Assembly (NCBI GenBank): GCA_019339365.1
Contig: CP079860.1
Span: 1,550,001 to 1,614,000, forward strand
Source of the DNA: Vibrio neptunius
Lineage (GTDB): Bacteria; Pseudomonadota; Gammaproteobacteria; Enterobacterales; Vibrionaceae
Length of the DNA stretch: 64,000 nt
Direction: 5' to 3'
The notes beneath the pieces were generated by a model that made no database searches, was not told the origin of the DNA, and was given only the letters and a program-made list of their open reading frames with translations. Position numbers and translations under genes: made by a program. Of the stretch, positions 47,770 through 58,862 are shown in pieces (within the stretch, counting starts at the first letter, position 1; each line of letters begins with the position of its first letter).

Positions 47770-49950
47770 TTAGTGTTCCTTGTTGGTAGTGTCTGAATGA
47801 CTCACGCGCACTGCGAACTTGCTTGCCAATGAATGTAATTCTGGAAGCATTCGGTATATTAGATACAATTGCTGCAAAACCATTTTTGCCGAATTGTCAT
47901 CTTCTTCACGCCATTCAGCCAATCTAGCCTCTAGCGCGGGATCGTCAATTGTGGTGGTATCACAACTATCACAATGATCGTTCAACTGATTGACCAGGAC
48001 ATCTAGGTGCTGATGAATCACTCGGTGTGCGTCGAGCACAAGTCTATGCGTATCCTCATCATTGATTCTTGTCCTGTGCGCACCTAATGCTGAAATATAG
48101 CTTAGCAAGGCATGACTGAGTGTCAGAAAGCGAAAACTTTCGTCGACTGCGGATCGATAACGCCCTGGCTCTGCCAACATGGAACTGATGGCATTGGTCA
48201 GGTTTGCGTCGTGGTTGTGAGCACTTCTTCTTGCTATTCGATAGGTTAAACTATCTTTTTACCAATCCGATATTGGCCGATGATCTGTGCGAGGTAGCTG
48301 CGATTTGCTTGAATCGAATCTGCCATGGCAATGTGGAGCCGTTTTGATTGCCAGTCAGGCAGAATAAGAGCGACGGCGACTACTGCCAAAGCGCAGCCAA
48401 TAATTGTATCGGCCAAGCGTGGTAAAACAACAGCATAGCCATCTCCAAGTTGGTGGAAGCAGAATAAAACCAACACAGTGATGAAGCCCGTTGCGTAACC
48501 ATAATTTGCTAGTCGGAAAGCAAAGAACGCAACACCGGAGACGACAATAAAAACTAATTGGCTTTCCTGAGAAGGGAAAAAAAGTTAACAAGGGTACACC
48601 AATCAGTAAGCCCACAATGGTGCCTAACACTCGAGCAACGAGTTTCTGTCGCGTAGCACTGTAGTTAGGCTGACATACGAACAAGGTTGTCAGCAGGATC
48701 CAGTAACCTCTTTCGATACCGAAAGCTTGGATGATGCCATAACCAGCAGTTAGGGCGATAGACATCCGAATTGCATGACGAAACAACATCGAATCTTGAT
48801 TTAGATTGGATGTGATACGTAGCCACATCGCTTTAAGTGTGTGAACCTCTGTATCATCAAGTACATCTTCTTCTAGTGCACTAGCATCGGGGTTAGTGAT
48901 GTTGCTAAGTTGCTTTTCTACTGTCGCGAGGTTTTTGAAAAGGTAGCTGAGCTGATGTATAAGGGACTTCCACTGGGGATTATTTTGTTCCTGTAGGTGC
49001 GTAAGAGAGCTCATTAACTCATCCAATGCAACGACGGAGTCCTCGCTGTGTTGATACTCTTTGCCTAATCGGATGGCTTGAGCGACGTTTCGACATGCTT
49101 TGGCTTGGCTTTCCAGTAAATGTTTAAATCTGAACAAGACATCTGAGCGTCCAAAGTGTTCAGCCAACTCCTGATAACGGTAATGACTTGAGCTGACCCG
49201 TTCATGAATATCCTGTGCAAGAAAGTAAATATTGAGAAATCGGTCGCTTGCAACATCAACATGCCCCCGTTTTGAACGGCTTAGCAATGTAGCTTTACAC
49301 AGGTTTAATGCTGTGACAGTGGCTGCGTTTAGCGTCGCTTGCTTAATCCGGAATGGTTGCGGCTCGAGATTGGTTACAGGGTGGAATAATTGACTTCTAG
49401 ACTCAAGGTAGTTGGCCAACTGAAGAAAAACGGTTGCTAAGCTTTGCTGAACAGGTTGCATTGGCCACAATGCTGACCAAACCATCGACATAAAAAAATA
49501 CCATGCTGCACCTGAAAGTAACATTATGGGCTGTAGCCATATGTTGGTGCTCTCATGGGCGCCTAGCATTGTATATATGGCGATAAGCAATGAGCCAAAC
49601 GCTATACTGGCGTATCTAGGGCCAATGGCGCCTAACATGATAAAGCCAAATGTGGATACAAACAGCCCTAAGGCAAAGAGTATAGGGGTATCAAATAACA
49701 GCTCAATCGATAATGACGCGATGGCAAAACACGCCAATGTTAAAGTGATCGATTTGAGCCGGCCGCTGAATTTATCATCATTTTCGGCCAACGCTGCCGC
49801 AATAACGCCGAGAATGAGAGGAATGATGTAAGCGTCAATGGGGTAATACCAACTGGGAATGACCACTCCCAGCAGAGTCACCATAATAAGCAGGCTGTAG
49901 TTAATGGTTTTGTTTACCCAATAAAGGCGAAGCTGGCTAAAAAATTGCAC
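47770..49950 (-). pseudogene. yccS: YccS/FUSC-family inner-membrane protein, two frameshifts as read
   Basis: A large membrane protein of the YccS/YhfK (FUSC, aromatic-acid exporter-like) family. The first 450 residues contain the N-terminal membrane block (TINYSLLIMVTLLGVVIPSW) and the second one (GYWILLTTLFVCQPNYSATRQ, conserved in the family). The frame breaks at an A7 run (48577-48583), after which SQESQLVFIVVSGVAF continues. It breaks again at a T5 run (48256-48260), after which DSLTYRIARRSAHNHD leads to the C-terminal cytosolic domain. The corrected protein is about 725 residues, the normal size. Both breaks are in homopolymers and suggest sequencing error. The transported compound is unknown. 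Confidence 0.85.
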
Positions 49951-50117
49951 GTTATCGATTCTTAGAGTTATTGTAGATTAACTATTGTATCTAATAGTCA
50001 ATGGTAAACTTCTGATACAGATAAAGAAACAAGTGTGTTTGATTAACTTTTCTACACAGTGAGCTTAGCAGGAGATATTGACAGGATCTTTTCATTCTTC
50101 AATCCTGTTGAGTTATC

Positions 50118-52215
50118 ATGGCAGCAATTGAATTCAAGGGCAAAACAAGAATGCAGCTAATCGCCAACAAGACTGCGCAATATCTCATCCAAAATGAGTA
50201 CCATCAGGTTTCTATCGAGTCTGACTTTCTCGTATTATGTTCCGCAACTTGTGAAGAGCGTATTCCATTTAACGTTTGGAATGGCAAAGTGAAGCTCAAG
50301 CGAGGGTTGTGTTGGGGAGGCTTGCAGTTCTTTGCACACCCAGAAGATGGCCGACAGCATTCTTGGTTGATTCAGGGATTACCTTGGGAATCGTGCAGAG
50401 AGTTTGCCAGACTGGCTGTCGCCTCTTATCAGAAATGGCACCATCACCAATGTACACAGCTTAATCAATTCCTACCTGAGTGGGAAATGGAAATTCGAGG
50501 ATTCGAACGTCAACCCTCTTTTTTGACGCATTCGACCGTAGATACTTGGCTTGATAAGCTGAAGCGTGATTTCTCTAGCATGGATATGGCACTGGAAGAC
50601 GCCATGTTGAGAATGCCAGAAAGAATGGCCACTGTGTTACCGTGGATCGCGCAAACCGATGAAGTTATCGCCTCGCGTAATCGGGATTGGATGGTGACGG
50701 AACTTGATAATTGGAAAGTGCTTTTTCGCAAATAGAATCTTCGCCACTTAATTTGTCCCAACAACAAGCGGTTTTGCTTAATGATGATAATAACCTCGTT
50801 TTAGCTGGAGCAGGATCAGGTAAAACCAGTGTTTTAACAACAAGGGTTGCTTATCTATTACAAAGCCATCTTGCACAGGCTGAAGATATACTCATGCTTG
50901 CGTTTGGGCGAGATGCGGCTGAGGAAATGAAGCAGCGTCTTGAGAACAAAATAGGTTTGAGTGCAGAGAGTGTTACTGTAAACACATTTCACCAGTTAGG
51001 CTTAAAAGTCCTCAACCACGTTGAAAAACAGCCTGTCACTATTTCTCCCATTGCGTTAGATGACAAGCTCAAAAGTGCGTGGTGTGTTGATTGGCTTAAA
51101 AGCACTGGATGACGCCTACGGCTTTTAAACGTTGGCAAAAGCACCTTCAAAAATGGCCAATAGCCTATTTAGCTGGGGATGATGAGCTCGGCAGTCATGT
51201 AGAAAACCCCAAATTGATCGCTTGGCTAAACCAACAACTCACGCAACTTTCAGCCATGGGTTGTACAAAGAAAGAGATTCAGCAAAAGCTAGTGGAACAT
51301 AGTGATTATACGCGATTAAACAGTGAACTCGCTCTTGTATGGCCCTGTTATCAGGCATGGCTTGAGATGCTTAAATCAGAAGGCCACATTGATTTCAATA
51401 TTATGATCACTCAAGCGACAAAGCATGTGAACAAAGGTAAGTTTCATTCGCCTTGGAAGTACATTATGATTGATGAATATCAGGATATCTCACCTCAACG
51501 CTTGGCCTTGGTTGAAGCATTATGTAACCAGAAGGATGAGCGCAATTGTGTGCTGTTTGCTGTAGGGGATGACTGGCAGTCCATTTACGAATTCGCGGGT
51601 GCAGATGTTGAACTGACGACAGGATTTGCAGAGCGTTTCCCGCACTCAACGATACATCACCTAGATACAACCTATCGCTTTAACAATCAGATAGGCGAAG
51701 TAGCGAACCAATTTGTACAACAAAACCCTTCTCAATTGGTTAAAGTGCTGCAAAGTCATAAAGAGCAAAAATCAAAAGCCGTTACTTTAGCACCGAGTAG
51801 TTCCGTTGAGAAAATCTTAGATGAACTCAATCACAAAGCCAAAGGCACTCAGACAGTATTACTCCTCGGCAGAAATCATTATCACAAGCCAGAGCTTCTT
51901 TCTGAATGGCAGAAACAGTTCGCTTTGCTGTCGATTGAATTTATGACCTGCCATGCAAGTAAAGGTAAGGAAGCCGATTTTGTCATTGTACTTTCTGTTG
52001 ATGAAGGTCAGTTTCCTGCTCGTGTTAAAGCTCTCCACATTGATGGCGCGCTAACGCAGTCGGGTGATACTTTCCCTTATGCTGAAGAGAGACGATTGTT
52101 TTACGTCGCGTTAACTCGAGCAAAGAAAAAGGTATGGGTAACATACACGGGACTAGGCTCTAGCTTCGTCAAAGAGCTGATTGAACAAGATTATCCGGTA
52201 ATAGTTAAGAAATAG
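50118..52215 (+). pseudogene. helD: DNA helicase IV, two frameshifts as read
   Basis: HelD is a UvrD/Rep-type 3'-5' helicase. The first 200 residues form the helicase IV N-terminal domain (KRGLCWGGLQFF). The frame breaks at a T5 run (50722-50726). Beyond it come the Walker A AGAGSGKTSVL and LLLAFGRDAAEEM-like segments. A second break in an A4 run (51098-51101) leads to the rest: Walker B as IDEYQDISPQR, VGDDWQSIYEFAGA, the conserved TTYRFNNQIGEVAN, FMTCHASKGKEAD and EERRLFYVALTRA. Adding one T and one A restores about 699 residues, close to E. coli HelD. The conservation is high on both sides, so errors are more likely than decay. Confidence 0.9.
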
Positions 52216-52230
52216 AGCGGTGAATTAAGT

Positions 52231-52550
52231 ATGAGTGAACAGTTCTGTATTACGCTAACGACCACAAATAATGATGAAATCAAACAGAAAATCATCGACT
52301 TAATATTGAAAAAGGACTGGCGGCCTGCATTCAGACCATGCCAGTCAATAGCCATTATATTTGGGAGGGTGAAGTGTGCTGTGACAACGAAAGTCTGTTG
52401 ATCATCAAAACCAGAAAAGCCTGCTACGCGGAACTTGAACAAGTGATCGTTTCCAATCATAACTACGAGGTGCCTCAAGTTGTTCAAGTTCCTTTTAATG
52501 AAGGGTTTAATCCTTACCTTACTTGGATTGAAGAAAGCACCCGCTGCTGA
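52231..52550 (+). pseudogene. cutA: CutA divalent-cation tolerance protein, frameshifted as read
   Basis: CutA is a small trimeric protein linked to copper and other metal tolerance. The ATG at 52231 starts MSEQFCITLTTTNNDEIKQK. At an A5 run (52309-52313) the frame slips. One added A continues GLAACIQTMPVNSHYIWEGE, then ESLLIIKTRKACYAELEQV and the terminal YEVPQVVQVPFNEGFNPYL, all classic CutA. The corrected length is about 106 residues. It lies just after helD, and its last 37 bases overlap the 3' end of the convergent yjdF gene. Confidence 0.9.
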
Positions 52551-53134
52551 GAAACCAGCAAGCTTAGAGCAGTGAGCGCTCCGAGCGTATCCATAAGCAT
52601 GTCTTTTTGCGCATCCCAAATATCACCCTGAGAACCTAAAAACGCGATGCCTTCGTCGCCTCCTGCGATCGCTGCGTACCACCATTCTACTATTTCATAG
52701 CCTGCAGCCAGAGACATGATTGCAAATAGAGCAAAAGCGGTTGCTAGCTTTGTGTTCATTAATTGTTTTTTGATTAAGTATTCGGCAATAGGGTACGCGT
52801 ATAACCCAATAGAAAAGTGCGCCACCCGATCAAAATGGTTTCTTTCTGAACCGATTAAGTTGCTAAACCAATCAAATGGTACTTCAGCAAATGTGTATTT
52901 GGCGCCAATGGTGTGCAATGTCAGCCAGATAAACATCAGACAGTATGCGGTTCTAGAAAACTGAAATTGGCGCGATACAAGCCAGATAAGTACCAGAATA
53001 GCAATTGCGGGAATGATTTCAGCTATCCAAACTGCGCGCGAAGATGGCTCGAAAGCGGAAAACAAAAAGACCAGAACGTAGGTAGTAGTTAAACCACTTA
53101 AAAGCGAAAATGAAGACCTGTTGTTAGAGTTCAT
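52514..53134 (-). CDS. yjdF: YjdF family inner-membrane protein (DUF2238)
   Basis: The start at 53134 is favoured by an AGGAAA site eight bases upstream; the ATG at 53155 has none. About 206 residues with five to six hydrophobic segments. The DUF2238 hallmarks are HTIGAKYTFAEVPF, the acidic/histidine FDRVAHFSIGLYAYP, and YEIVEWWYAAIAGG with GSQGDIWDAQKDMLMDTLG, matching E. coli YjdF. The function is unknown. It is convergent with cutA, with overlapping tails. Confidence 0.88.
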   Translation of the reverse strand: MNSNNRSSFSLLSGLTTTYVLVFLFSAFEPSSRAVWIAEIIPAIAILVLIWLVSRQFQFSRTAYCLMFIWLTLHTIGAKYTFAEVPFDWFSNLIGSERNHFDRVAHFSIGLYAYPIAEYLIKKQLMNTKLATAFALFAIMSLAAGYEIVEWWYAAIAGGDEGIAFLGSQGDIWDAQKDMLMDTLGALTALSLLVSQQRVLSSIQVR

Positions 53135-53365
53135 TGAAAGATTTCCTGAATACATTTCTCTATATCATGCCATTTAATAAAACGGTGTTCAATTGCTCAT
53201 TTGAACGTTTTCGTCAACTGATAATTAACTATTTATGTTGAAACGCTTAAACATCGCACATTTAACACTCAAACTGTCTGTTTCATTTCATCAAAGTTTG
53301 ATTTACCTATATGTCACACTTAAAATCTCCGCTCAAACTATTAAATAACTACTCAAAGTAAAGCC

Positions 53366-54205
53366 ATGAAACTGGAAACTGTCGATTACCTTGCTGAAGA
53401 TGCTGCTCAGCAATTTGTTACCTCACTGCGTGAGACTGGATTCGGTGTATTGAAAAACCACCCGATTCCTAAAGAGCTTGTCGAGTCTATCTATGAGAAC
53501 TGGTATCAGTTCTTTATGACTGAGCGCAAGAACGAGTTTACTTATAATGTTGAAACTCAAGACGGTTACTTCCCACCTTCAGTTTCTGAAGTCGCAAAAG
53601 GGCATACAGTTAAGGATATTAAAGAATACTTCCATGTATATCCTTGGGGGCAAATGCCAGAAGAGCTTAAAGAACAGATCATGGATTACTATGATCGTGC
53701 CAACAAGTTCGCTCAAGAACTATTAGGTTGGGTTGAAGCTTATGCACCAAAAGATGTACAGGAGAAATTCTCTGTTGCCTTGTCTGACATGATTGATGGG
53801 AGCGACAAAACGCTGCTGCGTGTTCTTCATTACCCACCAATGACTGGTGAAGAAGAACCAGGTGCAATCCGTGCAGCGGCGCATGAAGACATTAACCTGC
53901 TAACGGTTCTTCCAGCCGCGAACGAACCAGGTTTGCAGGTAAAGAGTAAAGAGGGTAGCTGGATCGATGTGCCATGTGATTTTGGTAGCCTGATCATTAA
54001 TATTGGCGACATGCTTCAAGAAGCATCGGGTGGTTACTTCCCATCGACAACGCACCGAGTGATCAACCCAACCGGTGCACGTCAGGAAACGTCACGCATT
54101 TCGCTGCCACTGTTTCTCCACCCTAAACCAGAAGTTGTGTTGTCAGAGCGCCATACCGCCGACAGCTACTTAATGGAAAGACTACGTGAACTAGGGGTAA
54201 TCTAA
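53366..54205 (+). CDS. 2-oxoglutarate/Fe(II)-dependent oxygenase (isopenicillin N synthase-like)
   Basis: A 279-residue cytosolic member of the IPNS/2OG-Fe(II) family. The N-terminal DIOX_N-like part contains GFGVLKNHPIP. The iron ligands are His and Asp in AAHEDINLLTVL (about 174-185) and the distal His in TTHRVINP. The conserved Arg-x-Ser that binds the 2-oxoglutarate carboxylate is in TSRISLPLFLHP. The substrate is not evident from the neighbours. It is a single gene with its own terminator. Confidence 0.88.
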   Translation: MKLETVDYLAEDAAQQFVTSLRETGFGVLKNHPIPKELVESIYENWYQFFMTERKNEFTYNVETQDGYFPPSVSEVAKGHTVKDIKEYFHVYPWGQMPEELKEQIMDYYDRANKFAQELLGWVEAYAPKDVQEKFSVALSDMIDGSDKTLLRVLHYPPMTGEEEPGAIRAAAHEDINLLTVLPAANEPGLQVKSKEGSWIDVPCDFGSLIINIGDMLQEASGGYFPSTTHRVINPTGARQETSRISLPLFLHPKPEVVLSERHTADSYLMERLRELGVI

Positions 54206-54222
54206 TCCCTCGTTACTGAGAA

Positions 54223-54250
54223 AGGGCCAGCAATAGCTGGCTCTTTTTTT
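54223..54250 (+). terminator. Terminator of the oxygenase gene
   Basis: GGGCCAGC pairs with GCTGGCTC (one G-T wobble) around an AATA loop, followed by a T8 tract. Confidence 0.88.
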
Positions 54251-54338
54251 TGGGTCGCGATCCTCAAATCTGAGATATTCACTCGACAAACGGTGCATTT
54301 TGGATTTTCATTAGAAATAAACCCCAATCAGAGTACAT

Positions 54339-54956
54339 ATGAACGAGCATCATGAAGTTGCGGCCCAGTTCCAGCAGTATATGGAAAACCCTCTACTGTG
54401 GCCTATTATGGAAATTCTCAGAAAACAGCCTTCAGGATGGAAAGTTCATACACTATCTTCCCATCTCAGCGAGCTAGAGCTACTGCCAGTGCTAGACGGT
54501 TCGCCCGAGAAAGACCTCTTCAAACGCAATTTTCTTATTATGAATGCATTGTACCAATTGCAAGAAACCTTGTACCCAGACAATTGGCTACAGGTGCAAG
54601 CGATGGATATCGTACTGATGCCTCAATCTAGAGTCTTTGGACATGAAGTTGATCATGAAGATCCTTTGCGTGATTATTATCTCGATTGGCATAATTACGA
54701 AGCAGAAGAGGGGGAAGTCAAGAGGCTGCTGAATGAGTTCTGGACTCGTTATCGTGAATTTGTTGGCAGTACTAACGGCGGTGACATGGATCGAGCGAAA
54801 GCGTTGTCGTTGTTTAAACTTCCACACGACGCGAGCCCAACGGAAATCCGCAAAACTTGGCGTAAACTTGCGCTGAAATGGCACCCCGATAGAGAAAACG
54901 GAAATAGTGATCGCTTCCGCGTACTTTGTGAAGCTTGGCATGTATTAAGACATTGA
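54339..54956 (+). CDS. DnaJ-related protein with C-terminal J domain
   Basis: A 205-residue protein with the DNAJ_related N-terminal domain (about 8-140, with LWPIMEILRKQPSGWKVH and the DRDY-like DPLRDYYLDWHNY) and a short C-terminal J domain (about 150-205). The J domain keeps the essential HPD tripeptide in KWHPDREN, so it can stimulate an Hsp70 ATPase. It lacks the Gly/Phe and zinc-finger regions of DnaJ. The client is unknown. It ends at a bidirectional terminator. Confidence 0.88.
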   Translation: MNEHHEVAAQFQQYMENPLLWPIMEILRKQPSGWKVHTLSSHLSELELLPVLDGSPEKDLFKRNFLIMNALYQLQETLYPDNWLQVQAMDIVLMPQSRVFGHEVDHEDPLRDYYLDWHNYEAEEGEVKRLLNEFWTRYREFVGSTNGGDMDRAKALSLFKLPHDASPTEIRKTWRKLALKWHPDRENGNSDRFRVLCEAWHVLRH

Positions 54957-54960
54957 AAAA

Positions 54961-54984
54961 AGCGCCTTATTGAATAAGGCGCTT
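54961..54984. terminator. Bidirectional terminator
   Basis: AGCGCCTTAT pairs with ATAAGGCGCT around a short loop, with A and T tracts on the two sides, between convergent genes. Confidence 0.9.
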
Positions 54985-54989
54985 TTTCG

Positions 54990-56645
54990 TTAATTTGCTG
55001 ATTTGAACTGCGATTTTCTCATTCGGTTCAATGCTGCCATCGCATCTACGGTGCGTGGTTTGGCCAAGTCACCCTGATTCGGCATGTTCTTAGACCAATC
55101 ACCTTCAAGCATTTTCTGTATTTCCTTAGCTGGATTGTTCGACCAGCCTGGCAATTGCGCTAGCTGAAACCACAACCAACCGATGGCGTTAATTTCAGAG
55201 CTGGATTCCAGCTGTTCCAGCGCAGACAGGTCGGTAAACTCTTTACCAAATCGTAAAGAGTCGACGCCTTTCGCTGAAACTCGGAATTTTCCGTCGGCGA
55301 GAATTTTTTTGTAGAGCAACTCGATTCAAAGATCTTGGTCGGAATGTCCTAAGCTCGTTCTCACACTCGTTGTTTCGTTCTGTAGGGTGTTGTTTTACAA
55401 CTTGTCGTGCTTTTTCCGTTACATCGACGGCTTGATAATCGTGCATTTGAATCACAGTATCAGCTACGTCTAGGTAATCGCCAGAACCCCCCATAACAAT
55501 AACCGTTGACACGTCAAGTTCGTCACGCAATTGACCAATGCGGTCAACCAAAGGCGTGATTGGCTCGTCACCCTTACTAACTAACGCTTGCATGCGTTCA
55601 TCTCGGATCATGAAGTTTGTTGCGGACGTGTCTTCGTCAATCAGAATACCTTGAACGCCAGCCTCAATTGATTCCTGTAGCCAAGCCGCCTGAGAGGTTG
55701 AACCTGATGCATCTTGTGTCGTGAAATCTTCGGTATCACGTTGCATTGGAAGATGATTGATATAGTTAGAAAGATTGAGGCTATGTACGCATCGACCGTC
55801 TTCTGCTCGAATTTTCATTGCATTTAGATTCGTTACAATACGCTCGCGGCCATCACCCGGAATATGGTTGTAAATGGAACGCTCTATGGCATTCAGAAGA
55901 GTAGATTTACCGTGGAATCCACCACCGACGATTAAAGTAATGCCTTTATGGATGCCTAAACCAGTGATTTCGCCTTGGTTTGGTGTTGCGATAGTCACCT
56001 GCAAAGACTCTGGTGCAGTTAGCGCGACTGCGTCTTTCATGGGTAAATCACAGTTACCAGCCACTCGAGGTAGAACAGAACCATTACCAACGAACGCAAC
56101 CAAGTTATACTCATCTAACTTACTGCGAATGAATTCTTGGTCTTCAACGATTTGACAGTGGTGAACCAGTGCATCTTTATCCAATTCACGCTCTAGTGTG
56201 GCACGACGGATAAACTTAGGTAAGTGGAAGGTCAGGATGTTGTTCGCCTTTTTACCCAATACCGAGCGGCCTTCGGCTGGCAGATTAACGCGGAATCGAA
56301 GTTCGATACCTTCGTCTGTGAATAACACGGAAGTGCTATCCATAACAGTTTGACCGGTAAGGGCGATACTTACGCTGTTTTCTTGCTTGGCGAACTCAGC
56401 AAAACTACGTGCAATGAAATCACGTGCTGCTACTTGATAGGCACAGGACGTTTCGCGTAGCCACTGCAATCCTGTCAGTGACCATGGTCTAACCGCTCTC
56501 ACTCGCGACGCTGAAGCGTAAGGGTCTGCCTGAACATGGTCGATGAAAAGGCGTAATCGCCGAAGTCATATTGACCTTTTATCTGCTGATAAGCGCGATA
56601 ATTCTGTTTTTCGATTTTTTTTAACGTAGCGGTTAGCTGGTCCAT
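54990..56645 (-). pseudogene. ABC-class P-loop ATPase (PF09818 type), two frameshifts as read
   Basis: A soluble P-loop ATPase of the family annotated as ABC-class ATPase, about 552 residues after correction. The start at 56645 gives MDQLTATLKKIEKQNYRAYQ. A missing base in an A4 run (56546-56549) breaks the frame; restoring it gives DYAFFIDHVQADPYASASR leading to VRAVRPWSL. Walker A is GGGFHGKSTLLNAIE and the Walker B-like segment is GILIDEDTSATNFMIRD, with VIVMGGSGDYLDVAD nearby. A second missing base in a T7 run (55304-55310) restores KKILADGKFRVSAKGVDSL and the C-terminus. No permease is present, and the biological role is unknown. Confidence 0.85.
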
Positions 56646-56716
56646 AAGACGTTCTCAAGCGAGATAAACAAAGGCGAGGATTATAAGAATCGCTCGCCAC
56701 AGAGTAAAGGATTAAG

Positions 56717-58630
56717 CTACTGATAGGTAATGTTTGTACTTCCTGGGTAGTTTTGGCTCAATAGACTGGTTTCAAATTCGTCGCATGGCATAGGTTTACC
56801 GTAGAAGTAACCTTGCCCATATTCACAACCTTCGCTAATGATAAAGTTTTCTTGAGTTACGCTTTCTATGCCTTCAACCGTAACGGCGAGGTTTAGCTTT
56901 TTTGCAACATGGATGATGGATCTGACGATCTCTTTATCTTCTTCGCTTTCGTCTAATTGTTGGACGAAACTTTTATCTACTTTAATGGCATCAAATGGAA
57001 ACTTCTTCAGGTAATTAAAGGATGAGTATCCTGTGCCAAAGTCATCAAGTGACAGCGTCACTCCTAGGCGATTTAAACCGGTTAAGGTATTGAGTGCTAT
57101 GGCTTCATCAGCGATCAAGCCGCTTTCCGTAATTTCAAGCTCGAGGAATTTTGCTGGTAGTTGGTAGGCATTGAGTAGATCTTCGATTTGATCTATAAAA
57201 TTCGGATTCTTTAGTTGGATAGCGGATACATTGACAGCAATCTTAAAGTCTTCTACGAGTGTCATCCAGTCCGCCGCTTTTTGAATGGCCGCTCTAAGTA
57301 CGAAGCTTCCTACCTCAAAAATGAGACCATTTTGCTCAGCCATATGAATGAGAGTCTCATTAGAGATATCGCCTAAAACTGGATGTCGCCATCGAAGCAG
57401 AGCTTCAGCGCCGGTCCACTTATGTGTCATTGGTGATACTTTCGGTTGGAAGTAGAGCAATAAATCATCGTTACGAACCGCTTGGAGTAAATAGCTTTCC
57501 ATCTGATTGATATGTTTCTGAATATCGGCGATGGCTTGTGAGTAATAGCTGAATTTGTGTCCCGAGTCTTTGCACGATTGCATCGCTTCAGAGGCGTATT
57601 TGAGTAGGCTCTTTGGGCACAGTGTATCCTTAGTGGTGCTGATTCCAATATAAGCATTGAGATGTAGTTTATCACCATCGATATCAAATTCGGATTGACT
57701 TATTTCAACCAGATGATGGCAGAGTGACCCTAAATCGTTGTCAAGCTCAGAGGATTCTAGCAGTAAGACTAAATCGGTCGATGTCGGACGGGAAGTTAGG
57801 AGTTGATACTGACTTAAGTCGCCCAGTCTTTTACTGAATTGGACCAACACGGTTTCCCACGAGCTGTAGCCGTATTTTGATTGGATCCTTCGGCCATTTG
57901 TAAAGCCAATATGAATGGCCGCCGCCTGCAGTGAAGGGCTGATGCCTACGTCTTTGATGAAGTGATCCGCTTCGTGTTCAAGGGCGGAGCGATTTAAAAA
58001 TCCAGTACCTAAATCGTGTCTTTGCTGATAGCGGATTTTTTGTTCAGCGGCACGTCGTTTGTCTATTTCTTGGTTCAAAGAATAGTTGAGATCGACAAGA
58101 TCCTGCGTGCGAGTGTGGAGTCTGGATTTGAGCTCTAAGTTGAGGTGTTTGAGCTTTTCATTTTGATATAGAGTTTTTAGTTGTGATTCGATGGAGCCAC
58201 GAAAGCTCTCAATCAGCTGTTGATAAGTTTCGGAAAAATGATTTTCCTTGTTATCAAGCACACAGATTGTACCGAACGTATCTCCATTCGGCCAGTTGAT
58301 TGGTACGCCACAATAAGCCAGCATACCAAATTTAATATCTGGATTATCTTGCCATTGAGAGTCAATTTCGGCGTTCGGAACAATGAGTTGGCTCTGTTTA
58401 TTCACCACGGTTTCACAATACAAGCCTTGTCCCAAGGTTTCTGAGTCACCGACGCGATAAGGGTGTTGCCCGTTGTTGTTTGATGAGTAAACTTCGATAT
58501 GTTTAGGGTAAATACGCATAACTAATGCAGCAGGCACCGACACAATCTCAGCAAGCAGGTCGACAATATTTTGCCAACCACTGGTCATTTCATCAGGAAT
58601 GACCAAGTTTGTGGTATTGATTTTTGACAT
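56717..58630 (-). CDS. Cyclic-di-GMP phosphodiesterase: GAF, degenerate GGDEF and EAL domains
   Basis: A 637-residue soluble protein. The GAF domain (about 20-160) is followed by a coiled coil, a GGDEF-like domain (about 205-335) and an EAL domain (about 380-625). In the GGDEF domain the start DLGTGFLNR is kept but the active-site loop reads TSTDL in place of GGDEF, so it cannot make c-di-GMP. The EAL domain has all catalytic elements: AEALLRW, INVSAIQL, LEITESG, DDFGTGYSS, IKVDKSF and the GQGYFYGKP end. Breakdown of c-di-GMP under control of a GAF ligand is the likely role. Confidence 0.92.
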   Translation of the reverse strand: MSKINTTNLVIPDEMTSGWQNIVDLLAEIVSVPAALVMRIYPKHIEVYSSNNNGQHPYRVGDSETLGQGLYCETVVNKQSQLIVPNAEIDSQWQDNPDIKFGMLAYCGVPINWPNGDTFGTICVLDNKENHFSETYQQLIESFRGSIESQLKTLYQNEKLKHLNLELKSRLHTRTQDLVDLNYSLNQEIDKRRAAEQKIRYQQRHDLGTGFLNRSALEHEADHFIKDVGISPSLQAAAIHIGFTNGRRIQSKYGYSSWETVLVQFSKRLGDLSQYQLLTSRPTSTDLVLLLESSELDNDLGSLCHHLVEISQSEFDIDGDKLHLNAYIGISTTKDTLCPKSLLKYASEAMQSCKDSGHKFSYYSQAIADIQKHINQMESYLLQAVRNDDLLLYFQPKVSPMTHKWTGAEALLRWRHPVLGDISNETLIHMAEQNGLIFEVGSFVLRAAIQKAADWMTLVEDFKIAVNVSAIQLKNPNFIDQIEDLLNAYQLPAKFLELEITESGLIADEAIALNTLTGLNRLGVTLSLDDFGTGYSSFNYLKKFPFDAIKVDKSFVQQLDESEEDKEIVRSIIHVAKKLNLAVTVEGIESVTQENFIISEGCEYGQGYFYGKPMPCDEFETSLLSQNYPGSTNITYQ

Positions 58631-58781
58631 ACATTTTTTATCCCTGGCCGCTTAGCCTTCTATGTGGGCAATCCTAGCCCTTATGGTAATAATAGTCGCT
58701 AATTAGTCAGGAGCCCTAGAAGGAAGCATGATAGGGAGACAACCTTTGTTCTTATTATTAAGAAGGGCAAATGCTACGGAT

Positions 58782-58811
58782 AAAAAAAAAGCCCTGTCAG
58801 TAAAGTAGGGC
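58782..58811 (-). terminator. Probable terminator of fabV
   Basis: On the minus strand GCCCT pairs with AGGGC around a long loop and is followed by a T9 tract. The short stem makes this moderately sure. Confidence 0.6.
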
Positions 58812-58862
58812 GTTTGTTGTATGGCTGTCTTACTTGTAAGACGAACGCTGTAGGCAAAAACG

